DNA from: Synechococcus sp. CCY 9618
GTDB lineage: Bacteria > Cyanobacteriota > Cyanobacteriia > PCC-6307 > Cyanobiaceae
Assembly: GCF_019038415.1 (NCBI RefSeq)
Contig: NZ_JAFKRG010000014.1
Location: 39,194 to 103,193 of the forward strand
DNA: 64,000 nucleotides
Direction: 5' to 3'
This document shows, in pieces, positions 16,448 through 28,349 of this stretch (position 1 is the stretch's first letter; the number at the start of each line of letters is the position of its first letter). The position numbers were made by a program, and so were the translations under genes. Below the pieces are notes generated by a model. That model was not told the origin of the DNA. It did not search any database and worked only from the letters and a program-made list of their open reading frames with translations.

Positions 16448-18118
16448 GTGACAGCAGTTCCCTCCCAGAAGCAATCCACCAACGGCCACGCCGAACGCCT
16501 CTCCTGTGAGGCAGCCGCACCGGTCGCTCCGATGGTTCTGGCCATCCTGGATGGCTGGGGATACAGCCACGAGAAGGATCACAACGCGGTGAGAGCCGCC
16601 GACACCCCGGTGATGGATGCCCTGTGGCATGCCTACCCCCACACATTGATTGAAGCCAGCGGCGCGGCCGTGGGCCTGCCCGACCACCAGATGGGCAACT
16701 CGGAGGTCGGCCATCTCACCATCGGCTCCGGCCGGATCATCCGCCAGGAGCTGGTGCGGATCGGTCAGGCGGTGCGCAATGGCACCATCGCCGCCAACGC
16801 CGCCCTCAACGGCCTGGCCGACACCCTGCTGGCCAACGGCCGTCCGCTGCACCTGATCGGCCTCTGCTCCGATGGCGGCGTGCACAGCCACATCGAGCAT
16901 CTGGGTGGGCTGCTGCGCTGGGCCGCCGGCCGTGGTCTGCGCGACGTGCGCGTGCATGTGATCACCGATGGCCGCGACACGGCGCCCCACGGCGGACCGG
17001 GCTTCGTCGCCAGGATCCAGACCCTGATTGACGAGGCGGGCGTGGGCCGCATCACCACGTTGTGCGGCCGCTACTGGGCCATGGATCGCGACCACCGCTG
17101 GGATCGCACCGAGAAGGCCTACCGGCTGCTCACCGAGCCCGCCGACCTCTGTCCCTTCACCCCGGAGGAAGTGCTGCAGGGCTCCTACGCCGCCGGCATC
17201 ACCGATGAATTTCTGGAGCCCGTGCGGCTCGCCGATGGTCTGCTGGAGGCCGGCGACGGCCTGGTCTGCTTCAACTTCCGCCCGGACCGGGTGCGCCAGC
17301 TGATGCGCGCCCTGGTGCTGCCGGAGTTCGACGGCTTCGAGCGGCAGCGGATCGACCCCCTGCATGTGGTCACCTTCACCCAGTACGAGCAGGGCCTGCC
17401 GGTGGCGGTGGCCTTCCCCCCCGAATCCCTCGACGGACTGCTGGGCCAGGTGGTCTCCGACCACGGCCTGCGCCAGTTCCGCACCGCCGAAACGGAGAAG
17501 TATCCCCACGTCACCTATTTCATGAACGGGGGCATCGAGCAGGCCTTCCCCGGCGAGGACCGGCACCTGGTGCCCTCTCCCCGCGTCGCCACCTACGACC
17601 TGGCCCCGGCCATGTCGGCGGAGAAGCTCACCGACAGCTGCATCGCCGCGATCAACAAGGGGATCTACTCCCTGGTGGTGATCAACTACGCCAATCCCGA
17701 CATGGTGGGCCACACCGGCCAGATGGAGGCGGCCACCAGCGCCATCGCCACCGTCGACCACTGCGTGGGCCGCCTGGTGGAGGCCACCACCCGCATGGGC
17801 GGCACCCTCCTGATCACCGCCGACCACGGCAACGCCGAGGTGATGCAGGGCCCTGATGGCCTCCCCTGGACCGCCCACACCACCAACCCGGTGCCCGTGA
17901 TCCTGGTGGAAGGGGAGAAGCGCAAGCTGCCGGGCCATGGCAACGACGTGATCCTGAGGGAGCACGGGGGCCTGGCCGACATCGCCCCCACCCTGCTGGA
18001 GATCCTGGGCCTCCCCAAGCCCGCCCGCATGACCGGCACGTCCCTGGTGCTGCCTGCCGTCGTCGAGGTCGCCAGCGCCAGCGGCAGCGGACGCCTTGCC
18101 CAGACCCTGGGAGCCTGA
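16448..18118 (+). CDS. gpmI: 2,3-bisphosphoglycerate-independent phosphoglycerate mutase
   Basis: 556 residues from the chosen GTG. Metal-binding [10 protein letters not shown], the phosphoserine nucleophile in [25 protein letters not shown], and the C-terminal [11 protein letters not shown] and [10 protein letters not shown] motifs are present. It interconverts 3- and 2-phosphoglycerate using manganese. The first 34 residues before [11 protein letters not shown] are variable, so the start is uncertain (GTG 16430 is six codons upstream and also in frame). It is followed after 21 bases by secG, an arrangement common in picocyanobacteria to my knowledge. Confidence 0.94.
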   Translation: MTAVPSQKQSTNGHAERLSCEAAAPVAPMVLAILDGWGYSHEKDHNAVRAADTPVMDALWHAYPHTLIEASGAAVGLPDHQMGNSEVGHLTIGSGRIIRQELVRIGQAVRNGTIAANAALNGLADTLLANGRPLHLIGLCSDGGVHSHIEHLGGLLRWAAGRGLRDVRVHVITDGRDTAPHGGPGFVARIQTLIDEAGVGRITTLCGRYWAMDRDHRWDRTEKAYRLLTEPADLCPFTPEEVLQGSYAAGITDEFLEPVRLADGLLEAGDGLVCFNFRPDRVRQLMRALVLPEFDGFERQRIDPLHVVTFTQYEQGLPVAVAFPPESLDGLLGQVVSDHGLRQFRTAETEKYPHVTYFMNGGIEQAFPGEDRHLVPSPRVATYDLAPAMSAEKLTDSCIAAINKGIYSLVVINYANPDMVGHTGQMEAATSAIATVDHCVGRLVEATTRMGGTLLITADHGNAEVMQGPDGLPWTAHTTNPVPVILVEGEKRKLPGHGNDVILREHGGLADIAPTLLEILGLPKPARMTGTSLVLPAVVEVASASGSGRLAQTLGA

Positions 18119-18139
18119 GCCGCCGGCTAGGCTCGCCCC

Positions 18140-18370
18140 ATGGTGAAGAACATCGTCTCCTCCCTCTGGATGCTCAGCGGCGCCCTGCTGATCATCAGTG
18201 TGCTGCTGCACAGCCCCAAGGGCGATGGCATGGGAGGGCTGGCCTCCAGCGGCGGCTCCATGTTCAGCAGCGCCCGCAGCGCCGAGAACACGCTCAACCG
18301 CATCACCTGGACCCTGCTGGTGCTGTTCCTCGGCCTGGCCACGGTGCTCAGCGCCGGCTGGCTGGGCTGA
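18140..18370 (+). CDS. secG: preprotein translocase subunit SecG
   Basis: 76 residues with two transmembrane helices (about 4-22 and 54-73) and the cytoplasmic loop LLHSPKGDGMGGLASSGG, which is the SecG hallmark. SecG associates with SecYE and helps SecA cycling. The start MVKNIVSSLW fits the family. It sits between gpmI and msrB in the same direction. Confidence 0.93.
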   Translation: MVKNIVSSLWMLSGALLIISVLLHSPKGDGMGGLASSGGSMFSSARSAENTLNRITWTLLVLFLGLATVLSAGWLG

Positions 18371-18425
18371 ACCGCTCCGGGCCGCCTGCGCCGACCTGCC
18401 CAGCTTCCAACAAGGAGATCCGTCG

Positions 18426-18929
18426 ATGGAACGCCGCAACTTCCTGACCACCCTGCTGGCCCGGGTGGGCGCCCCCCTGGCGGCCCTGGTGCCCTTCCTG
18501 CCGGCGGCGCGGGCCGAGGCGGCCTCCAAGGCCGGCGATCCCGCCTGGAAGCTGAGCCCGGCGGAGTGGCGCAAGCGGCTCAGCCCCGCCGCCTACGCCG
18601 TGCTGCGCGATGAAGGCACCGAGCGGCCCAACAGCAGCCCGCTCAACAAGGAGAAGCGCAGCGGCACCTATGTGTGCGCCGGCTGCCGCCTGCCCCTGTT
18701 CAGCTCGAAGACCAAGTTCGAGAGCGGCACCGGCTGGCCCAGCTTCTGGCAGCCCCTGCCCAACGCGGTGGCCACCAAGACCGACTTCAAGCTGATCCTG
18801 CCCCGCACCGAATACCACTGCCGCCGCTGCGGCGGCCACCAGGGCCACGTGTTCAACGACGGCCCGAAGCCCACCGGCAAGCGCTACTGCAACAACGGCG
18901 TCGCCCTGGCCTTCGTGCCGGGGGGCTGA
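18426..18929 (+). CDS. msrB: peptide-methionine (R)-S-oxide reductase, exported form
   Basis: 167 residues. The N terminus MERRNFLTTLLARVG is a twin-arginine-type signal (RRNFL) followed by an Ala/Leu core ending near PAARAEA, so the enzyme probably acts outside the cytoplasm. The SelR domain has zinc Cys pairs YVCAGC and YHCRRC, the substrate loop FESGTGWPSFWQP, and the catalytic Cys in KRYCNNGVALAF. It repairs oxidised methionine in proteins. A strong Shine-Dalgarno AAGGAG lies about eight bases before the ATG at 18426. secG is 55 bases upstream. Confidence 0.94.
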   Translation: MERRNFLTTLLARVGAPLAALVPFLPAARAEAASKAGDPAWKLSPAEWRKRLSPAAYAVLRDEGTERPNSSPLNKEKRSGTYVCAGCRLPLFSSKTKFESGTGWPSFWQPLPNAVATKTDFKLILPRTEYHCRRCGGHQGHVFNDGPKPTGKRYCNNGVALAFVPGG

Positions 18930-18982
18930 GGCCCGGGACGCGTGGCGCCTTCAATGGGATTGACCCTTGCGCCCGGTCTGCC

Positions 18983-19183
18983 GTGGATCCCTTTTCGGCC
19001 CTGGTGATCGCCCTGGGGATTCCCCTGCTGCTGGTGGTGGGGGGCACCCTGCTGCTGGAGCAGCAACGGGGCAACCTGCCGGACTGGCTGCAGCGCCTTT
19101 CCCGCCGCGAGGCCCTGCTGTGGAACACCGGCGTGGGGCTGCTGATCGGCCTGGGGCTGCTGCGGTTTCTGCTGGGGCGCTGA
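18983..19183 (+). CDS. small two-helix membrane protein
   Basis: 66 residues starting with GTG. Two hydrophobic segments (ALVIALGIPLLLVVGGTLLL and NTGVGLLIGLGLLRFLLG) flank a short basic cytosolic or lumenal loop. Codon use is like the neighbours. I do not know the family; no motif gives a function. It follows msrB by 53 bases and may be cotranscribed with it. Confidence 0.6.
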   Translation: MDPFSALVIALGIPLLLVVGGTLLLEQQRGNLPDWLQRLSRREALLWNTGVGLLIGLGLLRFLLGR

Positions 19184-19299
19184 GGGCCGGGGGCGTACAC
19201 ACCCGGTCACACCTCAGGCAGCGGTCGTCATTTCCCAGTCACAGATCCCGGGCAGGCTGAGGGCACTGGCCCCATCGCCTCACCGTGAAGCCTGTCTGA

Positions 19300-20694
19300 A
19301 TGCTGCAATCCGACCTGCCCCGGATTCCGGTTCTGCCTCCGCCGCCTGAGCCGACCCGGCCCGGCCACCGGTGGGCGGGATCTTCCCGGTGGCTGATCGC
19401 CGGCGGAGCGCTGACGCTCTGCCTCGCCGGCGGCGGCTGGCTGCTCTTGCAGCAGGGTCAGCGCCGCGCCGCCCAGGCGGCCCTGGCCTCCCAGACCGTT
19501 GCGGTGGAGCGCAGCGACGTGACTCTCAAGGTGTCGGCCGCGGGTTCGATCCGCCCGACCACGCCGGTGAACATCAGCCCCAAGCAGCCGGGAAGGATCA
19601 CAGCGCTGCTGGTGGATCAGGGGGATCGCGTCAAGGCCGGCCAGGTTCTGGCCCGCATGGACGACAGCAATCTGCGCGGCCCGCTGCTGAGGGCCCGGGG
19701 CAGCCTGGCGGCGGCGACGGCGAACCTGCGCAAGCTGGAGGCAGGCAACCGTTCCCAGGAGATCGAGGCGGCACGGCGCAATCTGCAGGCGGCGGTGGCC
19801 GACCAGATCGCCGTCCGCTCCACCTACTCCAGCAATCGGCAGCTGTACGGATCCGGCGCCATTGCCCGGGTGGCCTTCGAGGCGAGCCGTTCTGCCTTCC
19901 TGGCCAGCGAGGCCCGGGTGCAGTCCCTGCAGGCGCAGCTGAATCTGCTGCAGGCGGGCAGCCGGCCCGAGGACATCGCCGCCGCCCGCGCCCAGGTGCT
20001 CCAGGCCCGGGGCGATCTGGTCACGATCCAGGCCCAGCAGGAGGACACGGTGATCCGGGCCCCCTTCGCCGGCGTCATCACCCAGAAGTACGCCGACGTG
20101 GGGGCCTTCGTCACGCCCACGACCTCGGCCAGTGCCACCAGCTCCGCCACCTCCTCCTCGATCCTGGCCCTGGCCAGCACCCTGGAGGCGGTGGCCAACG
20201 TGGCGGAGGTGGACGTGGGGGAGATCCGCCCCGGCCAGCCGGTGGAGCTGCAGGTGGATGCCTTCCCCCGGCAGGTGTTCAGGGGAACGGTGCGGCTGGT
20301 GGCACCGGAAGCGGTGGTGGAGCAGAACGTCACCAGCTTCCAGGTGCGGATCGGCCTGGCCGATGAGGGGGTGGGCACGCTCCGCTCCGGCATGAACCTC
20401 ACGGCCAACGTGGTGGTGGGCCGGCGGCCGGACGCTCTGCTGATTCCCACCCCGGCGATCGTCAGCGAGCGGGGTGGCACTGCAGTGATGGTGCCCGGAA
20501 ACGACCGTGGGCCCCTGCTGCGGCCGGTGGAGGTGGGCGCCACGATCGGCGCCCGCACCGAGGTGCTGGCCGGGCTGAAGCAGGGGGATCGGGTCTACGT
20601 GTCCTCACCCGGGGGCCGACGGCCCAACGATCGGCCGGTGACGTCCTCCTCCCCCTTCCAGCAGCCCCGGGGCCAGGGCCGGATGCCGCGCTGA
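19300..20694 (+). CDS. MacA-like periplasmic adaptor (HlyD/RND family)
   Basis: 464 residues. One N-terminal membrane helix (LIAGGALTLCLAGGGWLLL, about 28-46) is followed by a biotinyl-lipoyl-like segment (PKQPGRITALLVDQGDRVKA), a helical hairpin from about residue 125 to 245, then the barrel domain EVDVGEIRPGQPVELQVDAF and the membrane-proximal part. It would link an inner-membrane ABC exporter to an outer-membrane channel. The stop overlaps the permease start (TGATG), and an ATPase gene follows, so the three form one exporter. The substrate cannot be read from sequence; cyanobacterial relatives include the DevBCA glycolipid exporter. Confidence 0.9.
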   Translation: MLQSDLPRIPVLPPPPEPTRPGHRWAGSSRWLIAGGALTLCLAGGGWLLLQQGQRRAAQAALASQTVAVERSDVTLKVSAAGSIRPTTPVNISPKQPGRITALLVDQGDRVKAGQVLARMDDSNLRGPLLRARGSLAAATANLRKLEAGNRSQEIEAARRNLQAAVADQIAVRSTYSSNRQLYGSGAIARVAFEASRSAFLASEARVQSLQAQLNLLQAGSRPEDIAAARAQVLQARGDLVTIQAQQEDTVIRAPFAGVITQKYADVGAFVTPTTSASATSSATSSSILALASTLEAVANVAEVDVGEIRPGQPVELQVDAFPRQVFRGTVRLVAPEAVVEQNVTSFQVRIGLADEGVGTLRSGMNLTANVVVGRRPDALLIPTPAIVSERGGTAVMVPGNDRGPLLRPVEVGATIGARTEVLAGLKQGDRVYVSSPGGRRPNDRPVTSSSPFQQPRGQGRMPR

Positions 20695-21977
20695 TGCCAG
20701 CCCCTGTCCCACCGCTGGGTCGTCGCCGAGAGCGGGGCGGCGGCGACCTGGCCGAAACGGTGGCCCTGGCCTGGTCGTCGCTGCTGGCCAACCGGATGCG
20801 CTCGGCCCTCACCATGCTGGGGGTGATCATCGGCATCGCCGCCGTGATCAGCATGGTGACGATCGGCCGCGGCGCCCAGCAGCAGACCGAGAGCCAGCTG
20901 AAATCCCTCGGGTCCAACCTGATCTTCGTGCAGAGCGGCGTGGCGGCCGGCGGGGGGGCGGTCTCCCAGGGGGCGGGTTCGGCCACCACCCTGGTCTGGG
21001 AGGACGCCAAGGCCATCGCCGCGTCCTGCAGCGCCGTCGCCGCGGTGGCTCCAACCCTGTCCCAGCGCAGCCAGGTGGTGCTGGAGGAGCTCAACACCAA
21101 CACCACCATCGTGGGCAGCACCCCCGCCTATGAGACCGTGCGCGACTTCCTGCCCCTGACCGGGCGCTTCTTCAACGGCGTCGAACTCAACAAGGCCGCC
21201 CGGGTGGCGCTGCTGGGGCAGACGGTGGTCGACAGCCTCGGTGTGACGGCCCAGAGCGCACTCGATCGCACGATCCGCATCCGCGGTGAGAGCTTCACCG
21301 TGATCGGCACCCTGGAATACAAGGGCAGCACCGGCTTCCGGGATCAGGACGATCAGGTGCTGATTCCGCTCACCACCATGGCCTCCCGCATCGTCGGGGT
21401 GAACACCTCGGCGGGCGTCTCGGTGGAGAGCATCGCCGTGGCGGCGACGTCGGCTGGGAGCATGGATGCGGCGCAGTATCAGATCACCAATCTGCTGCGC
21501 TTGCGCCACCGGATCGTGCCGCCCCGGGACGACGACTTCCGCATCCGCAACCAGGCGGATCTGGTCAATGCCTCCAACGCCGTGGCCAACGTGTTCACGG
21601 CACTGCTGGGGGGCGCCGCCGCCATCTCCCTGCTGGTGGGAGGCATCGGCATCATGAACATCATGCTGGTGTCGGTCACTGAACGCACCCGCGAGATCGG
21701 CATCCGCCGCGCCATCGGGGCCCGCTGCAGCGACATCCTGCGCCAGTTCCTGATCGAGTCCACCGTGCTGTCCCTGGCGGGAGGGCTGCTGGGCGTACTG
21801 CTCGGGGTGGGGGCGTCCCTGGCGATCAACGCCGCCTTCGGCTGGAGCGCGGGTGTCGCCATGGATGCGGTGGGCGGGTCACTGCTGTTCTGTCTGGTGA
21901 TCGGTGTGTTCTTCGGGGCCTATCCGGCCAACAAGGCCGCCCAGCTCGATCCGATGACCTCCCTGCGGAGCGACTGA
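20694..21977 (+). CDS. MacB/FtsX-type ABC transporter permease
   Basis: 427 residues. Topology is typical of MacB-type permeases: one helix near the N terminus (SALTMLGVIIGIAAVISMV), a large extracytoplasmic domain (about 60-290), then three C-terminal helices (ISLLVGGIGIMNIMLVSVTE, LSLAGGLLGVLLGVGASL and LLFCLVIGVFFGAYPANKAA). The signature RTREIGIRRAIGA lies in the FtsX domain. Unlike E. coli MacB, the ATPase is a separate protein encoded three bases after this gene's stop. It works with the upstream MacA-like adaptor. Confidence 0.92.
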   Translation: MPAPVPPLGRRRERGGGDLAETVALAWSSLLANRMRSALTMLGVIIGIAAVISMVTIGRGAQQQTESQLKSLGSNLIFVQSGVAAGGGAVSQGAGSATTLVWEDAKAIAASCSAVAAVAPTLSQRSQVVLEELNTNTTIVGSTPAYETVRDFLPLTGRFFNGVELNKAARVALLGQTVVDSLGVTAQSALDRTIRIRGESFTVIGTLEYKGSTGFRDQDDQVLIPLTTMASRIVGVNTSAGVSVESIAVAATSAGSMDAAQYQITNLLRLRHRIVPPRDDDFRIRNQADLVNASNAVANVFTALLGGAAAISLLVGGIGIMNIMLVSVTERTREIGIRRAIGARCSDILRQFLIESTVLSLAGGLLGVLLGVGASLAINAAFGWSAGVAMDAVGGSLLFCLVIGVFFGAYPANKAAQLDPMTSLRSD

Positions 21978-21980
21978 GCC

Positions 21981-22736
21981 ATGTTGCAGCTACGCCGGAT
22001 CACCAGGAGCTACCGGATGGGCACCGTCGAGGTGCCGATCCTGCATGGCATCGACCTGACGATCCTGCGCGGCGAGTACACCGCGATCGTGGGAACCTCC
22101 GGCTCGGGCAAATCCACCCTGATGAACATTCTGGGCTGCCTGGAGCAGCCGAGCAGCGGCCACTACTACTTCGATGCCCGTGACATCACCAGCCTGAGCG
22201 ACAACGAACGCACCGACATCCGCAATGTCCGGATCGGCTTCGTCTTCCAGCAGTTCAACCTGCTGCCCCGTCTCTCGGCCCTGCAGAACGTGGCGCTGCC
22301 GATGGTCTATGCGGGCTACACCCGTTCGGAGCGGCGTGAGCGGGCCGAGGCGATGCTGGAGCGGATGGGCCTGGCCGAACGGATGGGCAACCGCCCCAAT
22401 CAGCTCTCCGGCGGCCAGCAGCAGCGGGTGGCCATCGCCCGGGCCCTGGTGAACCAGCCCGAGCTGCTGCTGGCCGATGAACCCACCGGCGCCCTGGATT
22501 CACGCACCGGCGAGGAGGTGATCGAGCTGCTCTCCGGCCTCCATGGCGAGGGCCTCACGGTCGTGCTGGTGACCCACGACCCCTCGGTGGCTCGCAGGAG
22601 CGGCCGCATCATCCGGATCCAGGATGGCCGGATCACGGCCGACAGCGGGCACGGCGCCGGGCCGGAGAGGCAGCCTGGGGCAGGGAGCGACGGAAGGTCG
22701 CGACCTTGGAACGCTCAGCACCTCCCACCGCCCTGA
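21981..22736 (+). CDS. MacB-type ABC transporter ATP-binding protein
   Basis: 251 residues. Walker A GTSGSGKSTLMN, Q-loop FVFQQFNLLPRL, signature [15 protein letters not shown], Walker [12 protein letters not shown] and the switch His in VLVTHDP are all intact. It energises the preceding permease; the class (LolD/MacB/DevA) drives export rather than import. The last 35 residues are Gly/Pro-rich and unlike the family, so the C terminus is extended. This gene closes the three-gene exporter unit. A paralogue with the same motifs is encoded beside ndhB. Confidence 0.93.
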   Translation: MLQLRRITRSYRMGTVEVPILHGIDLTILRGEYTAIVGTSGSGKSTLMNILGCLEQPSSGHYYFDARDITSLSDNERTDIRNVRIGFVFQQFNLLPRLSALQNVALPMVYAGYTRSERRERAEAMLERMGLAERMGNRPNQLSGGQQQRVAIARALVNQPELLLADEPTGALDSRTGEEVIELLSGLHGEGLTVVLVTHDPSVARRSGRIIRIQDGRITADSGHGAGPERQPGAGSDGRSRPWNAQHLPPP

Positions 22737-22950
22737 TCAGGGGCTTTGCCCGGCGTCCAGCTGCGTCAAGGCGGCAGAAGCCACAACCGAAACGGATGGA
22801 TGATGGTTGCAGCGCTGTCGCCTGGCCCCTTTGCCCCCGACGGCATCAACGCTTTGCAGCAGGAAGGACGGCCACGATCAGGTGCTTGCCCTGAAGCAGC
22901 AGGCGCAGGATCTGGTGATTTGTCATGAACAACCGCTCCTACAAGTTGCC

Positions 22951-22978
22951 AAAAAAAAGCGCCCCCGCAGGGGCGCTT
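22951..22978 (-). terminator. intrinsic terminator of groES-groEL
   Basis: AAGCGCCCC (22957-22965) pairs with GGGGCGCTT (22970-22978) around a CGCA loop, and on the minus strand a run of eight T follows (22958-22951). It sits about 50 bases after the groEL stop. The rest of the 290-base gap (22737-23026) shows no supported gene. Confidence 0.9.
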
Positions 22979-23026
22979 GAGAGAACAGGCGAAGGATCGG
23001 TGATCCGACGCTGAGCGCAGGGGCGA

Positions 23027-25032
<2,006 letters not shown>

Positions 25033-25121
25033 GAATGAAAGCAAAGGAAAGGACGCGAAGGCAGCGACGGGAGGACGACCGGGGCCGTTGCGCGTCGCTT
25101 AGACGGGGCGGGAAGGTGCTG

Positions 25122-25148
25122 TTGGCACTCACGCCTGTCGACTGCCAA
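25122..25148 (-). promoter_or_regulatory. CIRCE operator (HrcA site) upstream of groES
   Basis: TTGGCACTC (25122-25130), nine bases, GACTGCCAA (25140-25148). This matches the CIRCE consensus TTAGCACTC-N9-GAGTGCTAA, including the nine-base spacer, with an A-to-G change in the left arm and two changes in the right arm; the two arms have one mismatch to each other. It lies about 90 bases before the groES start, in the 262-base gap shared with atpD. HrcA repression released on heat shock is the known mechanism for this element; hrcA itself is not in the window. Confidence 0.85.
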
Positions 25149-25291
25149 TTTATGGGCCTGCCCCGCCGGAGCGCCATCCCCCTGGCTGTGCGGGTGACCG
25201 AACCGACCGGCCCAGGTCCTTTGCGGTGGTAAGGTTGCGCCGCTTCAGACGGGTGGTTGGATCCCGCTGGGCGACCCCTGTTCCTTCCTGA

Positions 25292-26761
<1,470 letters not shown>

Positions 26762-26777
26762 TCCGGGAACCCTCTCC

Positions 26778-27185
26778 ATGACCCTCACCCTGCGCGTCCT
26801 CGCCCCCGATCAGAGCGTCTTCGACGGCACCGCCGACGAGGTGATTCTTCCGGGCACCACCGGCCAGCTCGGCATCCTCACCGGCCACGTCTCCATGCTC
26901 ACTGCCCTCGACAGCGGCGTGCTGCGGGTGCGTGAGGGCGCCAGCTGGCAGTCGATCGCCCTGATGGGCGGGTTCGCCGAGGTGGTCGCCAACGAGGTCA
27001 CCGTGCTGGTGAACGGCGCCGAGCTCGGCAGTGCGATCGACAGCACTTCGGCCCAGAGCGACTTCGAAGCCGCCCAGCAGGCCGCCGCCGGACTGGAAGG
27101 TTCCGAGCCATCCCCGGAGAAAGTGAAGGCTCAGCAGGCCCTGGCCCGCGCCCGCGCCCGTCTGCAGGCCAGCAAAGGAGCCTGA
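26778..27185 (+). CDS. atpC: ATP synthase F1 epsilon subunit
   Basis: 135 residues: N-terminal beta sandwich (LRVLAPDQSVFDGTADEVIL, GQLGILTGHVSMLTAL, MGGFAEVVANEVTVLVNGAE) and C-terminal helical hairpin (ALARARARLQASKGA). It couples the rotor to F1 and inhibits ATP hydrolysis. It starts 17 bases after the atpD stop. Confidence 0.96.
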   Translation: MTLTLRVLAPDQSVFDGTADEVILPGTTGQLGILTGHVSMLTALDSGVLRVREGASWQSIALMGGFAEVVANEVTVLVNGAELGSAIDSTSAQSDFEAAQQAAAGLEGSEPSPEKVKAQQALARARARLQASKGA

Positions 27186-27220
27186 GCGTTCCCCGCTCGG
27201 ACCGCGACACCGCCGGCGCC

Positions 27221-28348
27221 ATGGGCAAGGGTCGGGAGCTGGGGCTGCAGCTGCGCGAATGGATCGCCACCGGTTCGGTGGGCCTGGACAACCCCCAGGC
27301 TCTGGCCAACCGTCTGATCGATGCCCTCGGGGCCGACGAGAGTCTGCGCGGTCCCGTCCGCGACCTGGCCAGCCAGCCCCTGCTGCAGCGGGTGCTGCGC
27401 CAGCAGGGCGGTGCCCAGCGCAGCGCCATCACGGCCCTCAGCAGCCATCTGGCCGCCATCTATGCCCCCGCGGTGCTGGCCGAACTGCTCGATCTGCTGG
27501 AGGCCGCCTCCGGTGTGGCGACCTCCAGGCCCGCGGCGGATCCGGCAGGCTCCCCTGCTCAGGGGCCGATCTCTGCCCCTGGCGCCCCCCGCGGCGGGTC
27601 TTCCCGCCTGCCCTGGCTGGAGAATCTGCGGCCCCTGGGTCCCGGGCTGGCCCTGGCGGCCGCCTCGGCTCCGGTGCTGTTCTGGGCGGGAGGCGAACTC
27701 GACCGGTGGATCTTCGAGCCCTGGGGCTGGAGCAGCGGTGTGGTTCTGGTGGTGGGCCTGGCCCTGATCCAGTCCCTGGCCCTGGGCCCTCTCAGGCCCC
27801 TGCGTCGCCGCTGGCCCCTCACCCTGGAGGCCAGCGGTGATCCGCGCCGGGCCTGGTGCTGGATCAGCGCCCCCTGGATCCATGCGAGCAACGCCGAAGC
27901 CCTGCTCAACCTGGCGGTGCTGCTGATCCTGCTGGGCACAGCTGTGCTGCCCCTGTCGTCCCTGCTGCTCCGCTACGGGCTCACGGCGCTGGCCACCACG
28001 GCGCCGGCGGTGCTGGTGGCTCGCCGGGCCCGGGTGCTGCGCCAGTGGGATGGGGCCTCCGGTCCGGTCGCCGCCCTGATCGCCCTGGCGGCGGTTCTCA
28101 GCCTGCTGCACTGGCGGGTGCACCTGTTCTCCCTCGGCCCGCTGGCGATCCCGGCCTGGGTGCTGCTGGTGGTCTACGGAGCGATGCAGCTGGGCTGGCA
28201 ACTGCCCCGGCGCGATCCCCAGGACACCAGCAGCCCGATGGCCCGGCTCTGGAGCAGCCCCTGGTGCTGGGGCACGCTGCTGGGGGCGGTGTGGGCCCTG
28301 GTCACCCGCGCCCAGGAGCTGGCCAGGAGCTTCGACTGGCCGGGCTGA
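27221..28348 (+). CDS. multi-pass membrane protein of unknown function, possibly rhomboid-like
   Basis: 375 residues. About 125 soluble N-terminal residues (with ALANRLIDALGADESLRGPV and a Pro/Gly-rich linker) precede five or six hydrophobic segments. The stretch RRAWCWISAPWIHASNAEAL followed by LNLAVLLILLGTAVLPLS recalls the rhomboid segment in which a His-containing loop precedes a helix with Asn. I cannot find the GxSG serine motif, so an active protease is not supported; this is a weak resemblance only. It starts 36 bases after atpC and may be cotranscribed with the ATP synthase genes. It converges with the PBP gene, leaving a one-base gap between stops. Confidence 0.65.
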   Translation: MGKGRELGLQLREWIATGSVGLDNPQALANRLIDALGADESLRGPVRDLASQPLLQRVLRQQGGAQRSAITALSSHLAAIYAPAVLAELLDLLEAASGVATSRPAADPAGSPAQGPISAPGAPRGGSSRLPWLENLRPLGPGLALAAASAPVLFWAGGELDRWIFEPWGWSSGVVLVVGLALIQSLALGPLRPLRRRWPLTLEASGDPRRAWCWISAPWIHASNAEALLNLAVLLILLGTAVLPLSSLLLRYGLTALATTAPAVLVARRARVLRQWDGASGPVAALIALAAVLSLLHWRVHLFSLGPLAIPAWVLLVVYGAMQLGWQLPRRDPQDTSSPMARLWSSPWCWGTLLGAVWALVTRAQELARSFDWPG

Positions 28349-28349
28349 G

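Noticed and set aside
22846..22926. 26-codon minus-strand frame MTNHQILRLLLQGKHLIVAV and six more residues
   Set aside because: Beyond the groEL terminator and too short to judge; no supporting promoter or conservation visible.
27221..28348. Rhomboid protease
   Set aside because: A His-containing loop and an Asn helix are suggestive, but no GxSG serine motif was found, so only weak resemblance is recorded.
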